64,000 bases of DNA from Rhodoferax sp. (GCA_030682475.1 JAUXOA010000077.1:44794-108793); one strand, 5' to 3'. Positions 8,117-17,752 are shown, counted from the first letter of the stretch. Translations and numbers: made by a program. The notes: generated by a model from the sequence alone, not told the origin.

Positions 8117-9373
8117 ATGGTGCAATTGAACAAGAAATCTATCGTCATCATCGTGGCCGGGGTAGTTGGCGTGGCGGGCTTGATTAGCGGCGCCTATTAC
8201 GCCGGTCTGAAACAGATGTCCAAATCGCAGGGTACCGCGTTGCAGTTGCCGGTTGCCGGGCAGTTGAAAGCGGGTGAGCAAATGTCGCCGAATCATCCGG
8301 CGACGAACACGCAGGGCGGACCGCAGCAGCAAGGCAAGGTGCAAGTCGACCCGAACGCTAAATTCACCCACTTTCGCGTCGGTAACCGCAATGTCAAATC
8401 GATGCTGCTGGATGGTAAATTGCTGTGGGTCGGCACCTCCGGCGGTGTGATTCGGTATGACACCAGTACCGACGACTATCGCTTGTTCGACTCCCGCAAC
8501 GGCTTGCTGTCGAACGGCATATTTCACGTCAGCAAACTGGACGGCAAGATACTGGTCGGCACCTATGGCGGCGGCATGTCCTTGTACGATCAAGCCAAGG
8601 ACACCTGGGAAAACTTCAATATCCCCGACGGCCTGGGCGATGCGTTCGTTTATGGCGCGCTGAAGGTGGCCAACGGTGACGTTTGGGTGGCAACCTGGTC
8701 GGGCGCCAACCGGATACGCGGCGGCGCGCTCAAGGATCGTTCCAAGTGGGATCTGTTCACGGTTGAAAACACCAAAGGTGGTTTGCTCAACGACTGGGTG
8801 TATGGCGTCGCCGAAGGCAAGAACGGTGAAATATGGATGGCAACCGAAGGCGGTCTGGTGCGCTACAAGGATGGCAAGTGGGACAACTGGAATCACGCCA
8901 AGGGCTTGGGTGCACCGTTTGACAAGGTCAAGGACGACATCAAGTTCAACAACGACCCGGCACAGGTGTCCGCGCATCATGCCAAGCAAAAAGAGGAAAT
9001 GGGGTTGCAGGGCGTGAGTGTCGCTTACAACCCCAATTACATTATCGCGCTACAGGTGGACCGCGATGGCGTTGTCTGGGCCGGTACCTGGGGCGGTGGC
9101 CTGGCCCGTTTTGACGGCAAGACCTGGCGTAACTACACGGTTGCGGACGGTTTGCCCGGCAACCATGTGTTCATGCTGCATCAGGATGACAAGGGCGTGC
9201 TGTGGATCGGCACCAACAATGGTCTGGCACGGCGCGAAGGCGATAAGTTTGTCGTCATGACGACCGAACAGGGTCTGTTTTCGAACAATGTGTTTTCGAT
9301 GGCGACCGGTGCTGGCGGTGACCAGTGGATTGGCAGTTTTGGCGGCGTTGCACATTTGAAGCCGGGCAAATAA
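8117..9373 (+). CDS. Membrane-anchored seven-bladed propeller protein, paralog of the preceding gene
   Basis: 418 residues from ATG 8117 with a ribosome site (AAGGAA). Residues 8-30 form one transmembrane anchor (IVIIVAGVVGVAGLISGAYY), followed by a Gln/Pro-rich linker to about residue 78. Seven blades follow, for example LWVGTSGGV, ILVGTYGGG, VWVATWSGA, IWMATEGGL, VWAGTWGGGL, LWIGTNNGL and QWIGSFGGV. It shares the NPNY segment and the inserted loop between blades 4 and 5 with its upstream neighbour, so the pair arose by tandem duplication. One copy looks soluble and the other anchored, which suggests a paired complex at the membrane. Confidence 0.85.
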   Translation: MVQLNKKSIVIIVAGVVGVAGLISGAYYAGLKQMSKSQGTALQLPVAGQLKAGEQMSPNHPATNTQGGPQQQGKVQVDPNAKFTHFRVGNRNVKSMLLDGKLLWVGTSGGVIRYDTSTDDYRLFDSRNGLLSNGIFHVSKLDGKILVGTYGGGMSLYDQAKDTWENFNIPDGLGDAFVYGALKVANGDVWVATWSGANRIRGGALKDRSKWDLFTVENTKGGLLNDWVYGVAEGKNGEIWMATEGGLVRYKDGKWDNWNHAKGLGAPFDKVKDDIKFNNDPAQVSAHHAKQKEEMGLQGVSVAYNPNYIIALQVDRDGVVWAGTWGGGLARFDGKTWRNYTVADGLPGNHVFMLHQDDKGVLWIGTNNGLARREGDKFVVMTTEQGLFSNNVFSMATGAGGDQWIGSFGGVAHLKPGK

Positions 9374-9406
9374 ATAGACGTAAGCAGGTCTGCCGAGCCA
9401 TGCCCC

Positions 9407-10447
9407 ATGGCGCTCATGCGTAAATATGTTTGCTATCTGGCGGCGCTGATGTTGCTGTCAACGCTGCTGGCTGGCTGCAAGAAAAATGAAAACACCTATG
9501 CAACGCAAGGCAAGGTGTTTGGCACCAGCGTCCAGATCAGCATTTACGGCGAATCGCAGGCGCGCGCAAACGTGCTGGGCACCAGGGTGCTGCAGGAATT
9601 CGAACGCTTGCACCACAAGTTCCATGCCTGGCAGCCGAGCGCGCTAACCGCGCTCAACGACAGCATCGCCCGTGGCGAAACCTTTCAAGCCGATGCCGAA
9701 ATGGTGGACCTGCTCAAGGCAGCCACCGCTCTTGCAGAAAATTCCGACAACACTTTCAACCCGGCGATTGGTCGTTTGATCCGCTTGTGGGGATTCCAGA
9801 GCAGCGAAATCACGCCGCAAGGGCCGTCGGCTGCGCAAGTAAAACGCTGGGTCGATGCCAATCCGCGCATGAGCGACCTGGTCTTTGACGGCACCCGGAT
9901 TTCAAGCCGCAACAAGGCGGTCATGCTGGATCTGGGCGGTTTCGCGAAAGGCTATGCGCTGGACCGGGCCGCGCAGATTTTGCGCGCCGAGCAGGTCGAG
10001 GCGGCGCTGGTCAATATCGGTGGCAACATTCTCGCCATCGGTCAGCCCGGCGAACGCCCATGGCGGGTCGGCGTGCAGGATCCGCGCGGCGACGGGATGG
10101 TTGCCAGCGTGGACCTGCATGACAATGAAGCGATTGGTACCAGTGGCGACTATCAGCGTTATTTCATGCAGGATGGCAAACGCCGTCCGCACATTATCGA
10201 TCCCAGAACTGGCGAGCCGATTGATCTGGTCGCGTCCGTCACCATCATCACCGCCGGCGGCACCGATGCCGGCACGCGTTCGGACGGAAATACCAAACCG
10301 CTGTTTATTGTCGGCCCGCAGCACTGGCAGGTGATGGCGCAGCGCCTGGGTTTAAAGGAAGTGATGCTGATTGACGTGAACCGAAATATTGAAATCACCC
10401 CGGCGCTGCGGACGCGGATGATATCGGAAAAGAAGAAGGCAGGATGA
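9407..10447 (+). CDS. apbE: FAD:protein FMN transferase (ApbE family), lipoprotein
   Basis: 346 residues. The N-terminus MRKYVCYLAAL...LLAGC has a lipobox, so the enzyme is tethered on the periplasmic side. The ApbE core is recognisable: DLGGFAKGYALDRA, LVNIGGNILAIG, GTSGDYQRYF and HIIDPRTGEP. ApbE enzymes attach FMN to a Thr/Ser of partner redox proteins using FAD and Mg2+. The usual metal-binding D-x-x-x-T near the C-terminus reads SDGNTKPLFIVG here, with Lys at the Thr position. No FMN-binding-domain target protein is in the window, so the substrate is probably encoded upstream or elsewhere. It ends the first sub-block; ccmA follows after 126 bases. Confidence 0.9.
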   Translation: MALMRKYVCYLAALMLLSTLLAGCKKNENTYATQGKVFGTSVQISIYGESQARANVLGTRVLQEFERLHHKFHAWQPSALTALNDSIARGETFQADAEMVDLLKAATALAENSDNTFNPAIGRLIRLWGFQSSEITPQGPSAAQVKRWVDANPRMSDLVFDGTRISSRNKAVMLDLGGFAKGYALDRAAQILRAEQVEAALVNIGGNILAIGQPGERPWRVGVQDPRGDGMVASVDLHDNEAIGTSGDYQRYFMQDGKRRPHIIDPRTGEPIDLVASVTIITAGGTDAGTRSDGNTKPLFIVGPQHWQVMAQRLGLKEVMLIDVNRNIEITPALRTRMISEKKKAG

Positions 10448-10573
10448 CTGACTCAGTGTGGTGATGGACAAGATCGGATCGGCCCGCGGATTGATTCGCT
10501 ATGCAGCCAGCCTTGCCGTCGATCAGTCGCACGTGCCTCATGCTGTACCATCCACCGCCAATGGGGGTGGCAA

Positions 10574-11209
10574 ATGACTTTGCAGGCGTATCAGCTTGCT
10601 TGCACACGTGGCGAGCGAGAGCTGTTCAATGACATCAATTTTGAAATCAAGGCGGGCGATGCCATGCGCGTCGCCGGCACCAATGGCAGCGGCAAGACCA
10701 GTCTGCTGCGCATGCTGTGTGGTTTGACCTATCCGGCTGCGGGAGAAGTGCGCTGGTTCGGACGTAAACTGCGCGCGGTGCGCGAAGAATTCGGCAGCCA
10801 GTTGATCTATCTCGGCCATGCCAACGGCGTGAAGGACGATCTGCTTGCATGGGAAAATGTTGTCGTCGCTTCAACCCTGTCGGGTAATCCGGTCAGCCGC
10901 GACCAGGCGTATGACGCGCTGGAGGCGCTCGGTCTGGCCCGGGCCGCTGATCTGCCAACCCGGGTCTTGTCGCAAGGGCAACGCAAACGTGTCGCGCTGG
11001 CGCGGCTGTGGCTCGGCATGCACAAGCCCTTGTGGATTCTCGACGAGCCGTTCACGGCACTCGACCAGAAGGCGGTCACGGCGCTTTGCGGCACCTTGAA
11101 CCAGCACCTTGCGCAGGGCGGTATGGTGATTTACACAACGCATCAGGAAATCGATCTCAGCGCGCAACGCTTGCTGTATCTGGACCTGAGCCGGGACGCC
11201 ACATGCTGA
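10574..11209 (+). CDS. ccmA: Heme exporter ATP-binding protein CcmA
   Basis: 211 residues, the usual CcmA length. Walker A is GTNGSGKTS, the ABC signature is LSQGQRKRVALARL and Walker B is LWILDEPFTALD. CcmA with CcmB forms the ABC transporter that drives release of holo-CcmE in System I cytochrome c maturation. It is the first gene of a complete ccmABCDEFGHI run. The stop overlaps the ccmB start by 7 bases. A ribosome site (GGGGGTGG) lies upstream. The 126-base gap before it holds no clear promoter. Confidence 0.96.
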   Translation: MTLQAYQLACTRGERELFNDINFEIKAGDAMRVAGTNGSGKTSLLRMLCGLTYPAAGEVRWFGRKLRAVREEFGSQLIYLGHANGVKDDLLAWENVVVASTLSGNPVSRDQAYDALEALGLARAADLPTRVLSQGQRKRVALARLWLGMHKPLWILDEPFTALDQKAVTALCGTLNQHLAQGGMVIYTTHQEIDLSAQRLLYLDLSRDATC

Positions 11210-11871
11210 AGGCACTCAACTGCATTATTCGGCGCGACCTGCTGCTGGCGTTTCGGCGCCGCTCGGACGTGCTCACCACCTTGTTCTTTTTTGTCATTGT
11301 GGCCACTCTGTTCCCGCTGGGGGTCGGGCCGGAGGCGGCGCTGCTGCGCACGATGGCGCCGGGCATTCTGTGGGTGGCCGCGCTGCTGGCGTCGATGCTG
11401 GCGCTGGGGCGCTTGTTTGCGCTGGATTACGAAGACGGGACGCTGGAGCAAATGCTGCTGGCTGCCGAGCCGTTGACGGTGATCGTGATCGGCAAGGTCA
11501 TTGCGCATTGGCTGGTATCGGGTCTGCCCCTGGTCTTGCTGGCGCCATTGCTCGCGGTGCAGTTTGACCTGCCGCGCGAGTCGGTTGCGGTACTATTTTT
11601 CAGCTTGTTGATCGGGACACCGGTATTGAGCCTGATCGGCTCGATCGGCGCCGCGCTGACGCTTGGTGTGCGCGGTGGCGGGGTCTTGGTATCGCTGCTG
11701 GTACTGCCGCTTTACATCCCCGTTCTCATCTTCGGTGCCGGTGCAGTGGGTGCGCAAGCCAGCGGTCTCGGCAGCAGCGCACATTTGTTGTTGTTAGGTG
11801 GTGTACTGGCAGGCGCAGCGGCGCTTGCGCCATGGGCCACGGCGGCGTCGCTGCGCGTTTCTCTTGAGTAA
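11203..11871 (+). CDS. ccmB: Heme exporter membrane protein CcmB
   Basis: 222 residues from ATG 11203, overlapping the ccmA stop. Six hydrophobic helices fill the protein. The N-terminus RRDLLLAFRRRSDVL is the typical cytoplasmic lead-in, and DYEDGTLEQMLL is a conserved CcmB loop. It is the membrane partner of CcmA. Earlier in-frame codons exist back to 11008, but they run inside ccmA and do not fit the family, so the start at 11203 is preferred. Confidence 0.95.
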   Translation: MLKALNCIIRRDLLLAFRRRSDVLTTLFFFVIVATLFPLGVGPEAALLRTMAPGILWVAALLASMLALGRLFALDYEDGTLEQMLLAAEPLTVIVIGKVIAHWLVSGLPLVLLAPLLAVQFDLPRESVAVLFFSLLIGTPVLSLIGSIGAALTLGVRGGGVLVSLLVLPLYIPVLIFGAGAVGAQASGLGSSAHLLLLGGVLAGAAALAPWATAASLRVSLE

Positions 11872-11991
11872 CGTGGTAAAATTCCTGCCCTGCAGAGGGA
11901 CAATATCTGCAATCCCGCGCGCCTGTGCTCATGAACGACTATATTGCGCCAAGCAGCCGACCGAACCCTATTTCTGGAAGCACTAGCACCG

Positions 11992-12774
11992 GTGTCTATC
12001 TCTGACAACATCCCGTCCGATACCCGCGAATCGAGCCGTATTCACTGGTTTAAATACGCGTCGCCGCAGAATTTCTTCTCGATTTCAGGAAAACTGATTC
12101 CCTGGTTTTCCGCCATTGCTGTGATTCTTGGCGTGATCGGTCTCTACGTCGGTTTTTTTGTGGCGCCGACCGATCACCAGCAGGGCGAGGCCTACCGCAT
12201 CATCTTTCTGCACGTGCCGGCGGCCTGGATGGCGATGTTCATCTATCTGGTGATGGCATTCTGGGCCGCCATCGGCCTGGCTTTCAATACGCGCATGTCA
12301 TCCATGATGGCCAGTGCGCTGGCGCCCACCGGCGCCATGTTCGCCTTCCTCGCCCTGTGGACCGGCGCACTGTGGGGCAAGCCAACCTGGGGCGCCTGGT
12401 GGGTCTGGGATGCACGCCTGACGTCCACCTTGATCCTGCTGTTCCTGTACGTCGGCTTCATGGCGCTACAGGCATCCATTGACGAGCCGCGGCGTGCCGA
12501 CAAGGCGGGCGCCATACTGGCCCTGGTCGGTGTCGTCAATGTCCCGATCATTTATTTTTCCGTGCAGTGGTGGAACACGCTGCACCAGGGCTCATCGCTC
12601 AATATGAAAGACGCGCCGACCATGGCGATGACCATGCTGCTGGGCATGCTGATCATGGCGCTGGCGTTCTGGGCCTACACCATTGCCGTGACGCTGCTGC
12701 GTGTGCGCTGCATCGTGCTGGAGCGGGAACGGCACACCGATTGGGTCAAACAAACCATGGAGGCAAAAAAATGA
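11992..12774 (+). CDS. ccmC: Heme transport/handling protein CcmC
   Basis: About 260 residues with six transmembrane helices. The tryptophan-rich motif WGAWWVWDARLTS lies near residue 133, flanked by the heme-ligand histidines in LHVPAAW and WWNTLHQG. CcmC loads heme onto CcmE. The start is uncertain: no ATG precedes the conserved region. A GTG at 11992 gives normal family length, and a TTG at 11944 would add 16 residues. The stop overlaps the ccmD start by 4 bases. About 120 bases separate it from ccmB, the largest gap within the ccm run. Confidence 0.93.
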   Translation: MSISDNIPSDTRESSRIHWFKYASPQNFFSISGKLIPWFSAIAVILGVIGLYVGFFVAPTDHQQGEAYRIIFLHVPAAWMAMFIYLVMAFWAAIGLAFNTRMSSMMASALAPTGAMFAFLALWTGALWGKPTWGAWWVWDARLTSTLILLFLYVGFMALQASIDEPRRADKAGAILALVGVVNVPIIYFSVQWWNTLHQGSSLNMKDAPTMAMTMLLGMLIMALAFWAYTIAVTLLRVRCIVLERERHTDWVKQTMEAKK

Positions 12775-12956
12775 TCTGGGGAAGCTGGAGTGATTTTTTT
12801 GCGATGGGCGGTTACGCCCTGTACGTGTGGGGTTCGTTTGTCGTCGTCTTCGGTTTCATAGCGGGTGAAGTCATGCTACTGAAGCAGCGCGGCAAGTCGA
12901 TCCGCGCACAACTGGCCAACGCGCGCACCCCCCATGCGCCGCGCACAAGGAGATAA
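12771..12956 (+). CDS. ccmD: Heme exporter accessory protein CcmD
   Basis: 61 residues. One transmembrane helix (about 10-32) is followed by a basic tail rich in Arg. The segment GGYALYVWGSF is typical of CcmD, which helps holo-CcmE leave the CcmABC complex. The ATGA overlap with ccmC and its place before ccmE support the call, since CcmD is poorly conserved. Confidence 0.9.
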   Translation: MIWGSWSDFFAMGGYALYVWGSFVVVFGFIAGEVMLLKQRGKSIRAQLANARTPHAPRTRR

Positions 12957-12959
12957 ACC

Positions 12960-13439
12960 ATGATGAAACCAAGGCATAAACGCCTGATCCTGATCGCTAC
13001 CGGGCTGGCCACGCTGGCATTGGCGGCGTGGCTGGTGCTGTCGGCGTTCCAGAAAAACATGGTGTTCTTTTTCACGCCGACCCAGATCCTGGCCGGCGAA
13101 GCGCCGCAGGGCCGCAGCTTTCGCATGGGCGGCATGGTCGAGATGGGCAGTATAAAACGGCAGGCTGACGGCATGACCGTGGCTTTCACCGTGACCGACA
13201 ATGCGCAGCGCATCCCTGTCCAGTACCGCGGCATTCTGCCCGACTTGTTCAAGGAAGGAAAAGGCGTGGTGGCACAGGGCAAGATGGGCAAGGACAAGCT
13301 GTTCCTGGCCGAAGAGGTGCTGGCCAAGCATGATGAAAACTACATGCCGCCGGAAGCCGCCTATGCGCTGGAAAAAGGCAAACAGGCCAACCAAGCCGCC
13401 GGCGTCACCGGCGGCAATCAGACCAAGGACATCAAATGA
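12960..13439 (+). CDS. ccmE: Periplasmic heme chaperone CcmE
   Basis: 159 residues. A membrane anchor at about 8-30 is followed by a beta-barrel domain. The covalent heme-binding histidine is His124 in [10 protein letters not shown]. An excellent ribosome site (AAGGAGAT) precedes the start; ATG 12960 and ATG 12963 are both possible. CcmE receives heme from CcmC and hands it to CcmF/H. The Gln/Asn-rich C-terminal tail is flexible. It overlaps ccmF by 4 bases. Confidence 0.97.
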   Translation: MMKPRHKRLILIATGLATLALAAWLVLSAFQKNMVFFFTPTQILAGEAPQGRSFRMGGMVEMGSIKRQADGMTVAFTVTDNAQRIPVQYRGILPDLFKEGKGVVAQGKMGKDKLFLAEEVLAKHDENYMPPEAAYALEKGKQANQAAGVTGGNQTKDIK

Positions 13440-15430
13440 TTCCCGAACTCGGTAATTTCTCGTTGATTCTGGCGCTGTGCCTGGCACTGGCACAGGGCAC
13501 CCTTCCAATCGCCGGGTCCTTTCGCGGCAATGAGCGCTGGATGGCGCTGGCGCGACCGGCGGCCACCGGACAGTTCGTGTTCATTTCGATCGCGTTTGCA
13601 TGCCTGGTCTATGCGTTTGTCAGCAACGATTTTTCGGTGACCAATGTCGCAACCAATTCGAATTCGACGCTGCCGGTCTATTACCGCTTTGCCGCCTCCT
13701 GGGGCAGCCACGAAGGATCCTTGCTGCTATGGACCTGGATGCTGGTGATGTGGACGTTCGCGGTTGCCCGCTTTAGCCACCAGTTGCCGGACGAAACGGT
13801 GGCCCGCGTGCTGGGGGTGATGGGATTGGTCAGCGTCGGCTTCCTGAGCTTCATGTTGTTCACCTCCAATCCGTTTGACCGTCTGCTGCCGGGCGCCGTG
13901 GATGGACGTGACCTGAATCCGCTGCTACAGGATTTTGGCATGATCATTCATCCGCCGCTGCTGTACATGGGCTACGTCGGCTTTTCGGTAGCCTTCTCGT
14001 TTGCGATTGCCGCGCTGATGGGCGGTCAACTCGATGCCACGTGGGCGCGCTGGTCGCGGCCCTGGACGTTGGCGGCGTGGATGTTTTTGACGCTCGGCAT
14101 TTTCATGGGCAGCTTCTGGGCCTACTATGAGCTCGGCTGGGGCGGCTGGTGGTTTTGGGATGCGGTGGAAAACGCTTCCTTCATGCCGTGGCTGGTCGGC
14201 ACCGCGCTGATCCATTCGCTGGCCGTCACCGAAAAGCGTGGCAGCTTTAAGAGCTGGACGGTGCTGCTCGCCATCGTTACCTTCTCGCTGTCGCTGCTCG
14301 GTGCCTTCCTGGTGCGTTCCGGCGTGCTGACCTCGGTCCACGCCTTTGCCACCGATCCGCGCCGTGGCCTTTACCTGCTGGTGTTTCTCGCGATCGTGAT
14401 CGGCGGCTCGCTGCTGCTGTATGCATGGCGTGCACCCAAAATCGGTCTGGGCGGCAAATTCAGCCTGTTCTCGCGTGAATCCATGCTACTGGTCAATAAC
14501 GTCCTGTTGCTGGCGGCGGCCGGCACGGTCTTGCTGGGTACGCTGTATCCGCTGCTCCTGGATGCGCTGGGCCTCGGCAAAATCTCGGTCGGCCCACCGT
14601 ATTTCGAGTCGGTATTCGTCCCCTTGATGATCCCGGTTCTGCTGCTGATGGCGGTCGGACCTCTCGTGCGCTGGAAAGACGCGTCCTTCAAGGATGTTTT
14701 GCACCGCCTGCGCTGGATCGCGCTGGGCGTATTGCTGTTTGCGGTGGCCGCGGCCTTGCTGTTTGCGCCATCGCCGATGGTGGTGCTCGGCGTCACGTTC
14801 GCGGTCTGGGTCTTGCTTGCCACTGCGTCCCACCTGTTGGAGCGACTACGTCGCGCACCGGCCGGCACACCGCTGTGGAAACGGATGTCCAGCCAGCCGC
14901 GCAGTTACTGGGGCATGCTGGTGGCGCATGCCGGTATTGGCGTGTTCGTGATCGGCGTAACGCTGGTCAATGGCCTGGAGACCAGCAACGAGGTCGTCAT
15001 GCGCGTGGGCGACACCACCAGCGCCGGTGGCTATACCTTCCGCATGACCGATCTGAGGGAAATCAAGGGCCCCAACTACATTGCCGAGCAAGGGACTTTC
15101 GACGTCACGTACGGCGATAAAAAAATTGCGACCATGGCGGCGCAGAAACGGCTCTACACGGTGCAAAAGATGCCGATGACCGAAGCCGCGATTAACCGGG
15201 GTTTTACGCGCGACCTCTATGTATCGATGGGTGAGGCGGCCAGTCAGGACTCCTGGATTGTGCGCGTCCAGCACAAACCCTTTATCAGTTGGATCTGGGC
15301 GGGTTGCCTGATCATGGCTTTGGGTGGTTTTTTAGCGGCGTCCGACCGCCGCTATCGCATGGCTTCACGCAAGCGGCAAGCGGCCGCACCGGAAGCAGTT
15401 GGCGTTCAGCCAATCACCGCTGCAATTTAA
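13436..15430 (+). CDS. ccmF: Cytochrome c heme lyase subunit CcmF
   Basis: 664 residues, normal for CcmF, with about 15 transmembrane helices. The WWD motif [18 protein letters not shown] starts near residue 235. A periplasmic domain of about 140 residues precedes the last helix. CcmF attaches heme from CcmE to apocytochromes together with CcmH and CcmI. Its start overlaps the ccmE stop (ATGA), and ccmG follows after 9 bases. Confidence 0.97.
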   Translation: MIPELGNFSLILALCLALAQGTLPIAGSFRGNERWMALARPAATGQFVFISIAFACLVYAFVSNDFSVTNVATNSNSTLPVYYRFAASWGSHEGSLLLWTWMLVMWTFAVARFSHQLPDETVARVLGVMGLVSVGFLSFMLFTSNPFDRLLPGAVDGRDLNPLLQDFGMIIHPPLLYMGYVGFSVAFSFAIAALMGGQLDATWARWSRPWTLAAWMFLTLGIFMGSFWAYYELGWGGWWFWDAVENASFMPWLVGTALIHSLAVTEKRGSFKSWTVLLAIVTFSLSLLGAFLVRSGVLTSVHAFATDPRRGLYLLVFLAIVIGGSLLLYAWRAPKIGLGGKFSLFSRESMLLVNNVLLLAAAGTVLLGTLYPLLLDALGLGKISVGPPYFESVFVPLMIPVLLLMAVGPLVRWKDASFKDVLHRLRWIALGVLLFAVAAALLFAPSPMVVLGVTFAVWVLLATASHLLERLRRAPAGTPLWKRMSSQPRSYWGMLVAHAGIGVFVIGVTLVNGLETSNEVVMRVGDTTSAGGYTFRMTDLREIKGPNYIAEQGTFDVTYGDKKIATMAAQKRLYTVQKMPMTEAAINRGFTRDLYVSMGEAASQDSWIVRVQHKPFISWIWAGCLIMALGGFLAASDRRYRMASRKRQAAAPEAVGVQPITAAI

Positions 15431-15439
15431 GGCCGACGC

Positions 15440-15967
15440 ATGAAACGATTTCTTTTGCCGCTCGGCCTGTTCGTTGCGCTGGTCGTGTTTCTCGGTATTG
15501 GGCTGCGTTTGAATCCACGCGAGATTCCATCCCCCTTCATCGGCAAACCGGCGCCAACATTCAACTTGACGCAATTGCATGAACCCACCAAAATGATCTC
15601 GCCCAAGGATATGGCGGGGCAGGTCTGGCTGTTGAATGTCTGGGCCTCGTGGTGCGTGTCGTGCCGCGTGGAGCATCCGGTGTTGATGGACTTGGCCCGG
15701 CAGGGCGTGGTGCCCATTTTGGGCCTTAACTACAAGGACGGGCGTGACGCCGGGGTCGGTTGGTTGCGTCAGTTCGGCAATCCCTACAAGGTGTCGGCAT
15801 TCGATGCGGACGGCCGCGTTGGTATTGACTACGGCGTCTATGGCGTTCCTGAAACATTCGTCATTGACAAGCTCGGCGTGATCCGGATGAAGCATATTGG
15901 TCCGGTGAGCACCGAAGACATCAATAACAAAATCCTACCTTTGATTAAAGAGTTGAACCGTGCGTAA
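15440..15967 (+). CDS. ccmG: Thiol:disulfide interchange protein CcmG/DsbE
   Basis: 175 residues. An N-terminal membrane anchor (about 5-22) leads into a thioredoxin fold with active site WCVSC (Cys72, Cys75) and the conserved GVPETFVIDK segment. CcmG keeps apocytochrome cysteines reduced before heme attachment. VSC in place of the more common PTC active site is a mild variation. It overlaps ccmH by 8 bases. Confidence 0.95.
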   Translation: MKRFLLPLGLFVALVVFLGIGLRLNPREIPSPFIGKPAPTFNLTQLHEPTKMISPKDMAGQVWLLNVWASWCVSCRVEHPVLMDLARQGVVPILGLNYKDGRDAGVGWLRQFGNPYKVSAFDADGRVGIDYGVYGVPETFVIDKLGVIRMKHIGPVSTEDINNKILPLIKELNRA

Positions 15968-16430
15968 ATTATTTTTTGGCTGTTTTTTTGCGCTATTGAC
16001 TGCGCTCACCCATGCCGGTGAAGCGCAACCGGTCGCCGCCAACCCGGCACTGGAAAAGCATGTCATGGCGATCGCCGAAGAGTTGCGCTGCCTGGTGTGT
16101 CAGAACCAGACCATTGCCGACTCGAGCGCCCCGCTGGCAGTCGACCTGAAAAATCAGGTGCGCGAAAAGCTCGAGCAAGGTATGTCGGACAAAGACATTC
16201 TCGACTACATGGTGCAGCGCTACGGCGATTTTGTGCTGTACCGGCCACCGGTCAAGGTCACCACCTGGCTGCTCTGGTTCGGACCTTTTTTATTGCTGAT
16301 CGGCGGCATTGTGTTTCTCGGCCTGAAGCTGCGCCGTGGCCGTCCGCACGTTGATGCATTGCCGCAAGCCCAAATGCAGCGCGCCTCAGATCTGCTGCGC
16401 GCCACTCCCGAGATGAAAGAGACCCAATGA
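15960..16430 (+). CDS. ccmH: Cytochrome c maturation protein CcmH (CcmL type)
   Basis: 156 residues starting at GTG 15960, inside the end of ccmG. A signal peptide (to about residue 20) is followed by the redox motif LRCLVCQNQ (Cys44, Cys47), the helical bundle with MVQRYGDFVLY, and one C-terminal transmembrane helix. This is the short thioredoxin-like CcmH; the TPR part is the separate ccmI gene, as usual in betaproteobacteria. It overlaps ccmI by 4 bases. Confidence 0.95.
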   Translation: MRKLFFGCFFALLTALTHAGEAQPVAANPALEKHVMAIAEELRCLVCQNQTIADSSAPLAVDLKNQVREKLEQGMSDKDILDYMVQRYGDFVLYRPPVKVTTWLLWFGPFLLLIGGIVFLGLKLRRGRPHVDALPQAQMQRASDLLRATPEMKETQ

Positions 16431-17686
16431 CCGTATTTTTGATTGTCGCTGCGCTGTTGCTGGCCGCTGCCCTGCTTTTTGTTTTGCCGACGCTGCTGCG
16501 TAAAACGGCTGTTGTAAAGCCCCATGCGTTGCGCGATGAAGTCAATCTGACGGTGCTGCGCGATCAGTTGCGCGAACTCGATGCCGATCTGGCGGCCGGT
16601 ACCATTAATGCACCGGCCTATGAGAGCGCAAGGCAGGAACTGGAAAGACGCGTGGCCGAAGACGTGCAGCCCGGTGTGGCGAGCACCGGAGCCACAGCGG
16701 ACAAGCGCTGGACTGCGGTGGGGGTCGGCCTGAGCGTACCGCTCGTTGCCGTGTCGCTGTATTTGTTGCTGGGCTCGCCCGCTGGACTCGACCCGACAAA
16801 GGTCACCGCACCGCAGGATCAAGCGCACGCGGTGACCGAGGAGCAGATCATCAACATGATTGGCGCCCTCGCACAGCGCCTGCAGAAGGAACCCGACAAT
16901 GCGGAAGGCTGGAGCATGCTGGCGCGTTCTTACAATGCACTGGGTCGCTTCGGTGATGCCGCCGATGCCTATGGGCGCCTGGTGAAATTGGTCCCCGGCG
17001 ACGCCGGTCTGCTGGCCGATTACGCCGACACCTTGGCCATGTCGTTGAACAAAAGCCTGCAAGGCGAGCCAGAAAAACTGATCGCCCGTGCATTGGCCGC
17101 CGACCCGAAAAATATCAAGGCGCTGGCCTTGTCCGGCAGTGCCGCATTCGAGCGGCGCGACTATCAAGGTGCCGTTACGCAATGGAAAAAAATTCTGCTG
17201 CTGGTGCCGCCGGAGTCTGATATCGCGCGTTCGACCGTGAACAGCATCGGCGAGGCGCAAGCTCAGGCCGGCCAAGCGGCCAGCGCGCAAGCACCGATGG
17301 CTGCAGCAGCAAGCGCACCGACAGCGGTGGCTGCTGGGGCCGGCGTCGAAGTTGCAGGGACGGTCGAACTTGACGCTGCCTTGCGCTCCAAGGTTGCCGC
17401 TACCGACACCGTCTTTATCTTCGCCCGCGCTGCGCAGGGTCCGCGTTTCCCCTTGGCGGTCTTGCGCAAGCAGGTGAAAGATCTGCCGGTGAGCTTTGTG
17501 CTCGATGACAGCATGAGCATGGTTCCCGATGCCAAGCTGTCGGGCTTTCCGATGGTGGTGGTGGGCGCGCGTATTTCGAAGTCGGGTAGTGCCACACCCA
17601 GTGCCGGTGACTTCGAGGGCGTGACCGAGCCCGTGCGTCCCGGCGCGAAAGGTCTGAAAATCCGGATCAGTTCGCAGCGTCAATAG
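16427..17686 (+). CDS. ccmI: Cytochrome c maturation apocytochrome chaperone CcmI (CycH)
   Basis: 419 residues. Two transmembrane helices (about 3-22 and 98-118) flank a leucine-rich cytoplasmic segment with VLRDQLRELDADLAAGTI. A periplasmic TPR domain (about 140-260) follows, with AEGWSMLARSYNALGRFGDAADAY. An Ala-rich linker leads to a beta-rich C-terminal domain containing VFIFARAAQGPRFPLAVLR. CcmI captures apocytochrome C-termini. It closes the ccm run. Confidence 0.93.
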   Translation: MTVFLIVAALLLAAALLFVLPTLLRKTAVVKPHALRDEVNLTVLRDQLRELDADLAAGTINAPAYESARQELERRVAEDVQPGVASTGATADKRWTAVGVGLSVPLVAVSLYLLLGSPAGLDPTKVTAPQDQAHAVTEEQIINMIGALAQRLQKEPDNAEGWSMLARSYNALGRFGDAADAYGRLVKLVPGDAGLLADYADTLAMSLNKSLQGEPEKLIARALAADPKNIKALALSGSAAFERRDYQGAVTQWKKILLLVPPESDIARSTVNSIGEAQAQAGQAASAQAPMAAAASAPTAVAAGAGVEVAGTVELDAALRSKVAATDTVFIFARAAQGPRFPLAVLRKQVKDLPVSFVLDDSMSMVPDAKLSGFPMVVVGARISKSGSATPSAGDFEGVTEPVRPGAKGLKIRISSQRQ

Positions 17687-17752
17687 ACGGCTTGCTAATT
17701 TCCGGGTTTTATACTCACAGCCATGCCTCACATTAGCAAAGGTCCTTACCCC

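Noticed and set aside
7865..8989. 374-codon minus-strand open frame opposite the propeller genes
   Set aside because: Antisense shadow; the plus strand has clear repeat motifs and signal/anchor sequences.
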